A stretch of 64,000 nucleotides of DNA from positions 2,600,158 to 2,664,157 of the forward strand of contig CAJINV010000013.1 in assembly GCA_905178155.1 (NCBI GenBank). Reading direction: 5' to 3'. The translations under genes and the position numbers were made by a program. The notes under the pieces were generated by a model, which did no database searches, was not told the DNA's origin, and was given only the letters and a program-made list of their open reading frames with translations. This DNA is from Amoebophrya sp. A120 (taxonomy: Eukaryota; Sar; Dinophyceae; Syndiniales; Amoebophryaceae). Shown piece by piece: positions 34,990-45,938 of this stretch; position 1 is the first letter of the stretch, and every line of letters begins with the position of its first letter.

Positions 34990-36089
34990 TTAGGAAAGCA
35001 AACTCTGTACCGCCTCTTCTAATTTCATCCCGTTGTTCGCTAGGGCCGTTTTTGCCTGCTCTTCGGAAAATCCCATCTCCTATCCTGTGCAAAAGTATCG
35101 CACTAGCTCGTACTCAAACTAATTGCTATTGCAGACATGCACGATATTATACAGGCCTAGCGCCTATCATTGCATTTTTGGGCCTGAGGAACTTTTTTAC
35201 ATACGTAGTCGTACGATACTTTTGCTCACTCCGTATCTCCATGATCTGGTCGATTTTTGGTTGGTGCGGATTTGCGTAGCTGGATTCCTTCGCGTTCGCG
35301 TTCTCCTGCGCATACGTTTCGCACCAGTATTTTGCCGTTTCGTTGAACTGTGTCCGGTTGCTCTTGTACATTTTCGCCACCTCGGCGTCCTGGGGGTCGT
35401 CCGGTTCTGCGGCGGACAAGAGTGCCTGGATGGACAGCAACGCGGTCCGTATTGACAAAGCCGGACTCCACTCTTTGCCCAAAACGTCCAGGCAGATTGC
35501 ACCGGTTTGGGAGCTGGAATATGAAAGTATTTTTAGTTTTGTATCTTCTGGTGTTGAACTTCTTGTCGTGTGCGACAATCTTCACTAGTATCAAGAACAA
35601 GAAAATGAAAAACACCCACTTATTTGCAATTTCATTTTGAACCACATCGTGCCGGAATATGAACAAAAACGGCTTTATTTTTCCGTACCTGATATTCGGG
35701 TGCCATATTTTGGTGACGAACTTCATTTTTGGTGGATTGTAGGGGTAGTCGTCGGGAATCTCGATCTGGATTTTGTATACCCCGCCGAAGTAGGGCGTGT
35801 CCTCCGGTCCCTGAATCACCCCTTCCCAAATTTGGATGTTCTCACCAATCGCGTCCGCGACCACGCCTCCGCCCGCCTTGTTTTTTTCCCGCATATCCGC
35901 CAGCTCCTTCTCGAGCCGCTTCCGCTCGCGGCGCCCACCGGCGGGTTGCATGATGCTGCTACTACTTCCGTAGTTACAACTAGTACTCTTTCTTGTCGTG
36001 GTACTAGCTCCTGCTCTACTTCGATTGGTAGTAGAGCTAGAATTATTGTCCTGATCGTTTTCTTTCCGAACGGGTAAGTGCTTTTTCAT
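34990..36089 (-). CDS. UBE2K: ubiquitin-conjugating enzyme E2 with C-terminal UBA (UBE2K-like)
   Basis: E2 enzyme carrying ubiquitin on a Cys. Exons 36089-35690, 35513-35235 and 35079-34990. The N-terminus of about 50 residues is S/T/N-rich. The UBC fold begins RKRLEKELADMREK and includes GPEDTPYFGGVYKIQIEIPDDYPYNPP and KIWHPNI. A GT-AG intron (35514-35689) joins HPNI/SSQTGAICLDVLGKEWSP, where the Cys is the active site. AAEPDDPQDAEVAKMY follows. An introner separates the core from a short last exon; removing it and one TCTCC repeat gives IMEMGFSEEQAKTALANNGM then KLEEAVQSLLS and a stop, a clear UBA domain. UBC plus UBA is the E2-25K/UBE2K architecture. Confidence 0.92.
35080..35234. mobile_element. 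introner, short family B (155 bp)
   Basis: Starts TATCCTGTGCAAAAGTATCG; the right end ACTTTTGCTCACTCCGTA is degenerate. Direct repeats TCTCC at 35075-35079 and 35235-35239. It separates the UBC core from the UBA exon of the E2 gene. Confidence 0.9.
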
Positions 36090-36567
36090 TTCAGGGTAAG
36101 TGTACTTGTTAGCGGAAGTAGAGTGCGTGTACTGTAGGTCGACTAGCACCAAAGGCAGTAAAAAGAAATGAAATTTCAATTTGCTTTTTTTCCACTTATT
36201 TTATTTCTAGTGCTTTTTCTTCCAAGTATTCGTCCTCTTTCTTTGTCTTTGTTGAGGTCATCACACGAAGTGACTCTTTTCTTTACGAAGGATTTGTACT
36301 ATGTGCGCGGTCAGGTTTGTAAACTGCTCAAAAGGTTGTACTTGTAGCGGGGAGGAGAGTTGCTGTGTTTGCACTATCAATAATTCTCTAACACTTTAAC
36401 TTTTGTTGAATATCAACATCAGCTATGTCGTTGAGCAGGCCGCGTATTCGATAACCAAACTCTGGTACGAAACTAAGGCCGTGCGCGTGAAGTCCAAATG
36501 GAAAGGTGAACTCCTGCTAGTGTGATCATGCTGCTAGTTAGTACCAATAATAGCCGCCTCAGCGGGG

Positions 36568-37249
36568 GTAGTGAGGTCATCGCGGTTTTTTTGTCCTCAC
36601 GCCGAAAAAAGACGCGAATTCTCTGCCCATTATGCCGTCGCGAGTAATGTTATGCACGACGGCACGGCGGTCGCTAGAAATCTCGATCCAGAGCTGGCCT
36701 CCATTTGGTTTCGAATCGGAAAACCTTCCCTGCATGCTATGGCCACGCCAGGGCCGGCCCCTTGGGAGCCCCAAATCGGGCCCATAGCATGCGGGTTGGC
36801 TTTTTGCTTTTGGCGGACTTTGTTTTTTTTTGTTTTTTTGTCAAAATGCCGCGTCTTCTGGCCTTCAGTCCGCCTCTGAAATGGCGGACTTTGGTGGCGT
36901 TTTTTGCGGGCCCCGAGTGTGGGTATAAATGAGGCCCATACCATGCGGATTCGCTGTTTTTTTGGGACTGCTGCTTTTTGGGCGCCCCTTTTTGGGCGGC
37001 CCAAACCGCCAGAAACTAAGGCGGTGGGCGCCTCAGAAGGGCGCCCCTTTTGGCGGCTCCCTTGCGTCGTTTTATCAAGCGGCAATCGATAGAATCCGCT
37101 CGCGCTTGTTTGACAGCAAGGCCCCGGCCGCTTGATAATTGAAAATTTTTTATGCCCAAAAACACTCTCGCCCGCTTGATAACTGCCGGCCATTTTGCGT
37201 GCTGCATGTCAAAAAAACCGCTAGGATAGAACGTTCGTGACCTCACTAC
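36568..37249. mobile_element. inverted-repeat element between genes (about 680 bp)
   Basis: Ends share GTAGTGAGGTCA exactly in inverted orientation, followed a few bases inward by CGGTTTTTTTG on both sides. The GC-rich interior repeats CCATANCATGCGG in direct (36782, 36937) and inverted (about 36730) copies. No duplicated flank and no protein frame were found, so class is unknown. Confidence 0.65.
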
Positions 37250-38374
37250 ATACAACTAGTCAAAACGACCTTAGTACCATATACAAGCGTGAAGCTGTTT
37301 TGTTGCGCCGGTCGTCTTGTCTTCACTGCTACTGCAGCTGCAAATCAAACGAACATCTGCACCTGGGACAGCACTACACCCACCAGACGCCATCGTGACT
37401 GGCCGGCGGTGGATTTTGTTCGATCACAAGTATTTTTACTCGTGATCCTATGATATTTTTCGGTTTTTTTTCTTCATCATTTTCGGTTGGGGTTCTCGTT
37501 CATCTTTGCGCGCGCGTAGTAAAAATGAAAGGTCAGTTGCTATGTCGGCAAACGACACTTTTCTGGTTGCTGCGACCGTGCATAGTACTGCATCTGAAAA
37601 AGCAACGAAGCGGAGGTAAACTAAACGTAAAAGGTCGTGGTCGAGGTAAATATTTCTTGGTAAAAATGCATACTTACGGATTATGGGCTGCTGGTTCTCG
37701 TTCTCCGCAGATCTGTCGAAGACAGAGTTCCAAGAAAGCATACTCCTGGCTAGGGCTTGTGCGAAGCCAGGGCAGCTGAGCGCCGCGTCCGCGAAAGATA
37801 TGAGTTGTTGCTTGCGGCACGGTTTATCTGAAAGGAACGGCGGGGTGCTCGGAAATATTGAGTACGTAGCGGCGAGAGGACTTGATTTTTTTGCGGCAGA
37901 ACTTACGTAGAAAATCGGTGTGTTCGGTCGTTCAAAGTTACAACCAATTTCGGCATCGGGAATTTATCCTTGTTCATTACTTTTTGCTGCGTGATTTCGT
38001 TGATTTTTAACATCTATGCGATAGCGATATATTGAATCTCAGTGTGTGAATTAACAGATCTGGTATGGTAATATTTATATTACCGTTACTACAAGTGTAT
38101 AAAGTTTCTCATGCGCAATAAATGGGGGCGTAGCTCCTCAACATAGTTGGTTCTGGTGTTGTCCAGCGGCGCGAGGTGGATAAGGCGGGGAGAGCTACAT
38201 GCTGTCCACATCAGCTTTATCAGGTGGGGATTTTCTTACATAGACATCGCGAGAAGTGCTGCGTCACATGATACTGCTCGGCTGCTCTCTGGGGTTCCCA
38301 GAGGACGTGTTGACAATTATCATGTCCACACGCCAGCAACACACGATGAGAAGCAGAAGTCCGCGAGTGGCTCT

Positions 38375-41300
38375 TTAGTACATCGGCTTCCGACTGCGGG
38401 TGGAGAAAACCGTGCTGTTGGTCTTCGCCGGGGAGCCGAGCTGCGTGGCGACTTGGCTCAGATGATCGACCGCCATGCCGTAATACGCGTTGTTTTCCTT
38501 GTCTTTGCGCGATTTCATGCCCGGTGGCACGATCAGCTGCGACTTGAAGCCAACCTGATAAGAAGTATTTCCAATTCCATTCTTTTAGCATGATACGATA
38601 GATAATGCGTATTTTCTGTGCCGCTTTACATATTAGCGATAGCACCCCCATGCTTAGCATTAACTGCTTGATGTGCACCGTCGAATGACAAGGATCATGA
38701 ACACATTCCTATCGTAAGAAAAAACTGTTTCACTGTAAGGATTTTGCAAGATTTGCATCACAAGTTTGTTCTACATGACAGAGAAAATTTGCCATGCAAG
38801 CTTCCTAAGGGGAAACACAGCTAAAAATCTATTTTCTTGCATGTGTAGCAAGACAAATGCTTCTGCGTTCCATTTTATGCATCACAAGTTCGCAGTGAAA
38901 CAGTTTTTTCTTGCGATAATTCCTACCTGTGCATCCACCCACTCCTTCATGGTCTCCTTGTCCCCGAAGTCCTTACTTGTCATCCCGTGCGTCTTCAACA
39001 GAGCGTCGAGCAACCCCTTGATTTCGAACTCCGCGCACGAAAGCTTCTGTTCCACGGTGGTGGGTTTCGCCTGCGCTTCCTGCCGTACTTTCGTCTCTAG
39101 TGCCGTGAAGGTGTCTCGCCACTTCGCCAGCGAATTTCTCCAGGATTCCTTGACGCACGCGTCTTTCCACGCGGTGAAGTAGGACTTGGCGATGTAGTTA
39201 TTCTCCCAGAACACGGTGACCTGAAGATGGGGCAGAGCGATTTATTCAAATTAGTGAATGCTCTGGCTCTCCTCACCGTTGCTGCTAACGTAAATCCAAA
39301 TGGAGAGAAAGCTTTTGGATGACAGCTCAAAGTTTAGTTCCGTGCAGCTTTTGAATCACAAAGAACTCGAAACCAGAATGGTTCTCCTGTATAATTTTGT
39401 TCTGTTGTACCTCACACGCCCGGCAACCGTTCAGCACCGCTTTTTCCTTGATATCATCGTAGGCCGAGCGTATTTTGTCGATTTTTGACAACTGCCGTGA
39501 TACCCATCGGTCTTTCCAAGCGGAGAAAACGGTTTGCTGCAAGACGTGCTCGCTGGACTTCAAAAAGTTCATCATGGTCGCCTTCAACCGTTCCGAGGCT
39601 TGTATTCTCAGCTTCTGCTTCGACTCCTCCTGTTTCTTCTTGTTCCGGTATTCCACTGCGCATTCTTGCCAGGAGCTGAATACCTGCCGGACTAGGAGCT
39701 CCAGCTTGCCGTCAAACATCATCAGCATGGACTTCTTTATCTGGAAAATTGTGTGGTGTACAGTAGTGGTTCTTTTGCTGCATGAGAGATTTTGTTCGTG
39801 CGCACATGAGCATGACAACTACATCAACATCACAAGATCAAGAATGCGAGAACTGCATGACAGGGATACCCGTTGCTGGACAATCAGAATCACAATACTA
39901 GCAGCATGGCAATAAAATACCGCTGTCAGGCTTTTCTGCTTGAGCCTACTGGTGTCTTCGTGGTATTTTCTCTGCCACTATCAAATGTAAAAGTGTCTGG
40001 GTCTGAAAACTTGTGATGCTGGGTGGCGTCTCATGATGAAGCCACAAGTGCTGGCTCAGCATGGCAAGTTTCTGAGCTTCTAGGTGTTGCCTATTCTGCA
40101 TGACAAACTGCGTTTCTGCATCACAGAAAAACGGGGCTCTTGGGTAACGTGCATGACAGATTTAAGAGTCATGCCAGACAAGCATGACAAACATGCATTC
40201 TTCCAGACCCAGACACTTTTACATCTGATAGCCACTTCGTTGCTTGCTGAGTCAAGGCGTACCGGTTCCAATTTTTGAAGACATGCTGTATCATCAGGCC
40301 CGTCCTGTCGCCGATCATGCGCGAGACGACCTGTGTATTTTTCACTAACCGGCTTCATTTCTAGTGCCGGTTGTTCATCACACGATCCGAAAACACAAGG
40401 CAGAGAAGATAACGACACATGAATCATGACACGGCCTCAGTACCAACATCAACATCAACATGATAAATAAACAGTAACAAAACCGATTTTCATTTTTAGC
40501 ATATTTCTAGTACCTCGTTCATCCGATCCATGTTGGCCATTTTGTATTCCCGTTTTGACTGCTCGTAGACTGCTTGTTCCTTTTTTCGCATCATCCGGTC
40601 CATACCGAGTTCCTTCCAGTTCGCGAAGATTTGCTGGAAGTACAGGTGCTGTTGCGAGTCAAACATCGAGATTAGTGCGTGCTGGAACCGCTTTGACTCC
40701 TTCATCTTCTGCTCCAGCATCCGCTCCCGCATGCGAATGCAGTGGTTCTCGTTGGTCATCCTCCTCCAGGTCTCGAAGATGTGCTTCCCGATCAGGCTGT
40801 CGTGGTTTTTCAACAGCCCGTATCAAATGTAAAAGTGTCTGGGTCTGGAAGAGTGCGCGATTTGTCATGCTGCTTTTCCATGACCCATGAGGTCTGGAAT
40901 GCAGGACCTAGCATGACAGATTCTGCGAGACCTTTCTAATGCCTATCCTGCATGAGAAACTCCCTCCCAACTTGGTCAAAACTGGGCGACTTTTGGTAAT
41001 CATGCAACACAGATTTTTGCATGCTGCAGATTTAGCACGACAAGTTGCAATCTTCCAGACCCAGACATTTTTACTACATTTGATAAACCGGACATGGACT
41101 GCTTCCACTTCTTTTCCGAGTCCTGGAACTTTTTCGCTAGATCGGCTTGCTTCTGGTATGCAATGTAAATTTCCCGTACATGTACAAAATGCATGACAAA
41201 TTTCGCTAACTTGCAGTGTCCAACTTGTCATGCTAGACTAGGACTCAAGGCAAGTTTTGTCATGCAGAGACTGCATTTGTACGTGTACGGGACATTTACT

Positions 41301-43226
41301 GTGGATATCTGGAACTTCTGGTCCACGTAAACTTTCTGCCACCCGTTGAAGGACGACTGTCTTATCAGTTCCGTCTGCGACCCCAGCATCGCCACCAAAG
41401 ATTTTTTCACTGCGGAATTCGCTTTCAATTTCTGCTCGGCGAGTCTGGGTTGTAGTTTTGTTTCAAATTGAATTTGAATCTGTAAATTTGAAATGATGCA
41501 TGAACAAGAATGCGGCGCACAGACGACGCAAGTTTCTCATGTCGGTCCGGTATTACCAGTACGCCGCAAGAAAAGGACCAAAGCGGCTACACCAAATTGT
41601 AAAATGTAAGTACTTGGTCCCGAGGTCGTCCGTATCGAATCTTGCGGTTTTTAAAGCCTCTTCCATCCGGTGTATTCTTGTTCGCAGGGCGTAGTCCTTC
41701 CAGAGGGTATACACGTGCTTCATCAGCAGACTGTGTTGCGTGTAGCACTGCATGTAGATCCTCTGTTTTATCTGGTCGCGGAAGCGTTCCTTCAGCTCCG
41801 AGTTGTTCTGGAGCCAGGTGGTTTTGTGCTTTGTCAACTTCTCCTCTACGTAGTGATCTTTCCAGGCCTGGAAGTAGCCCCGCTGGAGCGAGTCGTCCTG
41901 CAGTTCAAACATGGCGATGGTGCGCTGGAGCAGGGCGTGTCGCGAATGCTGCTTCATTTCGTTCACGGCAGACCTAGAGAATGTTGTGATGGAAAAATGT
42001 GTATTTGTCATGTGCTTCTGGAGTGAATGTGTGCACTACCAGTGGACGAAGTCATGCAACACAATAAACAAAGTAAGCGGTGCTACTATGTGTAGTAAGT
42101 ACCTCCAGCTGTTTTCTCTCCTTTTTGTCAGCTGCTCCTGCACAAATTCTTTCCAGCCGATAAAGATCGTCCGGGCAAAAACTAGATCGTTGTTTCCGCA
42201 CATGTGCGTCAGTATCCTTTTCATTTGCGCGGCGCCCTGGTAAAAACGTTGAATGCATTTGCGTTGTTTCATGTCCATGTGTACACGAAAAATCACATAC
42301 TGCAACTGCATATTGATAAATATTGGGAAAACACATGACAAACACAAACAACAGCCGATGAAAAACAAGAATTTCTCCTACCTTATGCTTCACTTCGTAG
42401 AGCAGCATGCGGTATCTCTCCTGAAAAGATTTTGCCCTTTCCTCTTTCCAAGCTTCAAACTATCCTGAGTAAAAACGTACCCACCCCAGAGTTGTCATGC
42501 AGATTTGCCATGACAGGAACATTTGTGATGCGCAACCCCATGACAGGCATTTTCAATCGTTTTTGGGAACTTGTAATGCTGTAAACAGGATCAGAAGGTC
42601 GATTTGTGATGCGGCTTTCCTTGCTAACTTGCACTACCTTACGGACTGAAACTTGTCATGCGTGACTCACAAAACTCCTAGGTTTGTGTTGCAAAATCCC
42701 CATCCTGACTCTGGTGTGGGTACGTTTTTACTCAGGATACAAACGCAAACTTCAACACCGCACTACTTGTCTTGTCTGATATTGCACCCAGAGCTCGCTG
42801 GAGCCCGAGACTTGTCTTCGTTTTGAGGCTGGCGACCTGGAATTTGTTGCATTGTTCGGTAGATTTGTCCTGCCTGTATGTACAACATGAAAGAGATTTA
42901 TTTCTGTCATGCTGCACCTACAACAGATTATTTTCGCATCTTAGCCGCAAAATAAGTAATTCCATCTTTACCTGCAGTTTCCAGTAGTGATCCCTTTCCG
43001 ACAACTTTCCCCTCATGCACTGGCGGTACCACCCGGAAAATATCCCGTGCAGCTTCGCGGACTTCTGGGCCCGCATGGTGATGGCCATCGCCTTTTGCGC
43101 GGACTCCTCCGTGTTTTCGTACGCTTCCCGCTTGTTCGCGCGGAGCACTTGCATCAGGGTGGTTTCCGTCTGCCGGATGAGGAAGTCGAAGTCCTCCAGC
43201 GAGGAGCTGTTGCGACCCGCCAACAT
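38375..43226 (-). CDS. SFI1: Sfi1-like centrin-binding repeat protein
   Basis: Thirteen coding exons from ATG 43226 to TAA 38375: 43226-42972, 42836-42740, 42460-42382, 42305-42103, 41973-41614, 41479-41308, 41156-41086, 40820-40514, 40330-40231, 39978-39921, 39740-39411, 39220-38927, 38554-38375. The long helical protein carries at least a dozen repeats with an F/Y..W[KRQ] core, such as IFSGWYRQ, AFEAWKEER, IFIGWKEF, YFQAWKDHY, VYTLWKDY, SFNGWQKV, IFETWRRM, IFANWKEL, VFKNWNRY, VFSSWQEC, VFSAWKDR and YFTAWKDA. This matches Sfi1 repeats, which bind centrin at centrosomes and basal bodies. Exons are split by GT-AG introns and four introners; a fifth introner lies inside a conventional intron. 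Joins keep frame throughout. Further 5' exons are possible. Confidence 0.85.
38710..38918. mobile_element. introner, family G (209 bp), inside a conventional intron
   Basis: Termini TATCGTAAGAAAAAACTGTT and the complement of CAGTTTTTTCTTGCGATA. Direct repeats ATTCC at 38705-38709 and 38919-38923. Removal leaves a stop just downstream, so the unit is not an intron on its own; it sits within the GT-AG intron 38555-38926 of the Sfi1-like gene. Confidence 0.88.
39979..40230. mobile_element. introner, family A (252 bp)
   Basis: Starts TATCAAATGTAAAAGTGTCT and ends with its near complement. Direct repeats GCCAC at 39974-39978 and 40231-40235. It is the same subfamily as 1529 and 62039 but in the opposite orientation. 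Join ATKW/QRKYHEDTS. Confidence 0.93.
40821..41085. mobile_element. introner, family A (265 bp), diverged flanks
   Basis: Intact inverted ends, except for a short extra TAC in the right arm (TTTTTACTACATTTGATA). The flanking 5-mers are GCCCG and AACCG. Removal joins SMSG/LLKNHDSLIG in frame in the Sfi1-like gene. Confidence 0.85.
41157..41307. mobile_element. introner, short family F (151 bp)
   Basis: Termini TATGCAATGTAAATTTCCCG and the complement of CGGGACATTTACTGTGGATA. Direct repeats TCTGG at 41152-41156 and 41308-41312. Length and layout resemble family B. Join KFQ/KQADLAKKF. Confidence 0.92.
42461..42739. mobile_element. introner, family C (279 bp)
   Basis: Termini TATCCTGAGTAAAAACGTAC are nearly perfect over about 32 bp. 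Direct repeats CAAAC at 42456-42460 and 42740-42744. It splits an Sfi1 repeat: FAF/EAWKEER. Confidence 0.93.
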
Positions 43227-45938
43227 CTTTGCGTTTGGTGGCTGTTTGTGCCGTGAGAGAAATGAGCTGTTCTTACCGCAGACTTCGGATGGTAGTTGTA
43301 AACTGGTTTTACGAGGACTCGCCGAAGTTCTTGTGCGCGCACGCAGGAACTACGCGTGTTTTTCGACTCAGTCGATCTACAGCCCTGGGGAAGTAGTCGT
43401 CGTTGTCTACGCCAACAGGGAAGTGCTTTTATCTAATTCCGACTTTTGGCGTCCTTTGTGGAAGTGGACGAAAGCGACTTGCTTTTTGTTTCGGTGAAGG
43501 TCGAGCTAGCTTCGTGCAGCCTCTTTCTCTTCTTCTTGCAGAATCAGCAGGGGCGCCCTGCAGGTGGGAAAGAGCCAGTAGCTGTCGCCCGGCGGGTAGC
43601 TAGCCGCAGAAGGAGTTTGCTGCTAGCGCACGAACTGGTGACGCCAGCAGTTGCTCTCCGATTGTCGTGATACCGGTAGTTCCGCACTAGGCGCTACTTT
43701 GCCGCCACTGCAAGCTCGTGTCCAAATTATCTACCGCTTCAGAGCGTTGCTGCCCCACTGCAGTGAAACTCTAGAGGGACGCACTGTGACTGTGAACGGA
43801 TCCCCAGACTGGAAGGACGTCGGAAGATTGCACTGGCGCGTGCTTGCGGCAGCAGTACAGCTTTCTGCAAACTCTCGCGCTGCGCAGGAAGCCCGCAAGG
43901 GCGTGCTTGACGCAACACGCCGCGCAGGGAGAGATAGGTGGTGACTCTGCTGCTGTGGGTCCTTCCTTCCACAAGTCGAAAGCCGTCTCCGACTTCGGGT
44001 AAGTCCGGTGATGATTCCTCGCCTCAAGGAGCTGGCACTTGTAGTGGATTCGCAACTTGAAAAAGGCGGAACCGATTTTCAACACATACGAAACGGACGC
44101 TGATTCAAAGCTAACCTATGTTCTTATGGTCTAGAGTAGAAGCTGAAATTGTATCCACGAAAGTTCTTCTCGTGGAGTCAGATCAAAAATATGCATCGCT
44201 TCGAGCGGAGGTTGGTTCCCTCGGTAGAAACGGCGCCGAACAAATTTGTCTCTCCTCATAGCTCTAACCACGGCGGAAGAAGAATCCCTGACTGTGCCTG
44301 GAACTGGATGCTGTTGCTGCCAAGAATTGCATATTAATTTCGTAGGCTGCGGTCCCGCCTAGGGCGTTTCCACGCAATCTTGTCATTGAAAATGCGAGAT
44401 ACAGCCTCGGTTTGGTTTTCTCTCATTCACGTGACGAGCGAAGATGCGAGTGGGTGGACCACCAAAGAAATCCTCCTGCTAAAACTAGGCACTGTAGTAA
44501 CAACAACACAACAAGGAACAACACAACGCGCACCATGTCAACCCGAAAGCAGAGCTATGGGTGAGTCGAGTCGTTAACACCTAGTACCAACGGAGGCTTA
44601 CTAGTCCGCCACAAGCCGAAATCTACGCGCCGGCTGCTGATGGCCCGCGGCGCCCGCCAAAGCAAGGGATGAAGCGGCCGGCCCCAGCCAAGTAGTGGAT
44701 TGCTGGCGCGCGAGCTACCGATCGCGAGACAAACAAAAATTTGCAGCCGCGAAACAACAAAGGGCATATACGATGGCAGGGCTTCACGGGCAGCCAGCCT
44801 TGCGCCGCGCCGGCAGAGTCGAAACAAAACCCCGGAAAGCCGCGGCAGCGTGTCGCCGCGGGCGCCTTTGCGCGCCCCTCGAGGGGCGCCCGCAGATAGT
44901 TAGATCAGAAGCGGCCGGCGGGGGCGGGCGCGCAGTGGCTGGGCCAACACATTATAGCGGCGCGCTCCTTTGTTGCGCGCGCCGATCAAGTAGCCGGCCG
45001 CCTTACGGTATAGCATCTTTTGCCTTTTGATGTAATTGAAATAATTGTGAAGCGACGTAGGCGCCGGGGGGCGCTGCTCATCACCCATCACGGCGCCCCG
45101 ACGCCCGCGGGCGCCTTCGTCTTCCGCCTCTGTTCCTGCATCTCGCACAACGGCCGTAGGAAAACAGGGCGCCCGAGACCATTGCTGCACCAGCTCGCCG
45201 CTCCGGCCGCGCCGCCCCGGCGACGTCTTCGCCGAGAAACATTGTGCCCGATGGCAGTCACTTACAGCGCACACGTGACGCCCCCGCTCTCGCCCGCGTA
45301 GCATCAAGCTCCGTCTCCGCGTCCGTCGCGCGAGCGTCACTGCAGGCACGTACGGCCCCCGGCGTTGGCCACGGGAGCCCCACCATGCAGCAAAGCCACA
45401 ACTGTGCCACATCGCACGCACTGAAGAAACTACCCGAGCACGAAAATTGACAAGCCTACCTCTTCTACCAGCTCTCATCATCCACCTCTCTGAGCGTTGC
45501 TTTCCTCATCCACTTTTTCTCCCGCTCTCAGTCAGTGGTGGACTAGTCACGCTCAAGCTCAACATGCTCGGCTCTATGACATCTACACAAACAAAAGACT
45601 CTTCTCATTCGGTTTCTCAGCTGCTGCAACAAGATCGCTAAACATATTCGCGCGACCGATTCAAAAGAACAACCATAACGAAATAAAGCTAACCAGGTTA
45701 GCTTTTCGTGCATCAGGTTGCCTGCTGCATTATGTACTTTGACAGCAACAGGCGTTGAAGATTTTTTACAGGACCACTGTTTCCCTCCGCATTCACGTGC
45801 AAGCTGTGTATGGCGTGCCAAGAGGCAGTGTGCAGGAGAGGTCAACGTGCGTAAAACAGATCATGGACAATTGCCATCAAGCTGCCAATTAATGTAGAGG
45901 TAGACAGAAATCCTACGCGTACCAAAGGCTTTCTCATT
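43227..45938. other. long intergenic region with GC-rich block
   Basis: A GC-rich block at about 44570-45480 has many GGCGCC/CGGCCG words and an 18-bp palindrome (GCGCCCCTCGAGGGGCGC) near 44874. Frames there overlap on both strands and look compositional. A frame near 44085-43900 (minus) has AFFKLRIHYK and AFDLWKEG, which could be a decayed or extra 5' exon of the Sfi1-like gene. Confidence 0.5.

Noticed and set aside
36571-37255. ORFs inside the inverted-repeat element
   Set aside because: Short, overlapping and without transposase-like motifs.
37448-37741. 97-codon minus-strand ORF
   Set aside because: No ATG-supported context, no neighbouring exon and no recognisable domain.
44555-45481. 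Overlapping long frames in the GC-rich block, including an Arg-rich minus-strand frame
   Set aside because: GC-rich DNA opens frames on both strands; no domain, no splice sites and Arg/Ala/Gly composition point to artefact.
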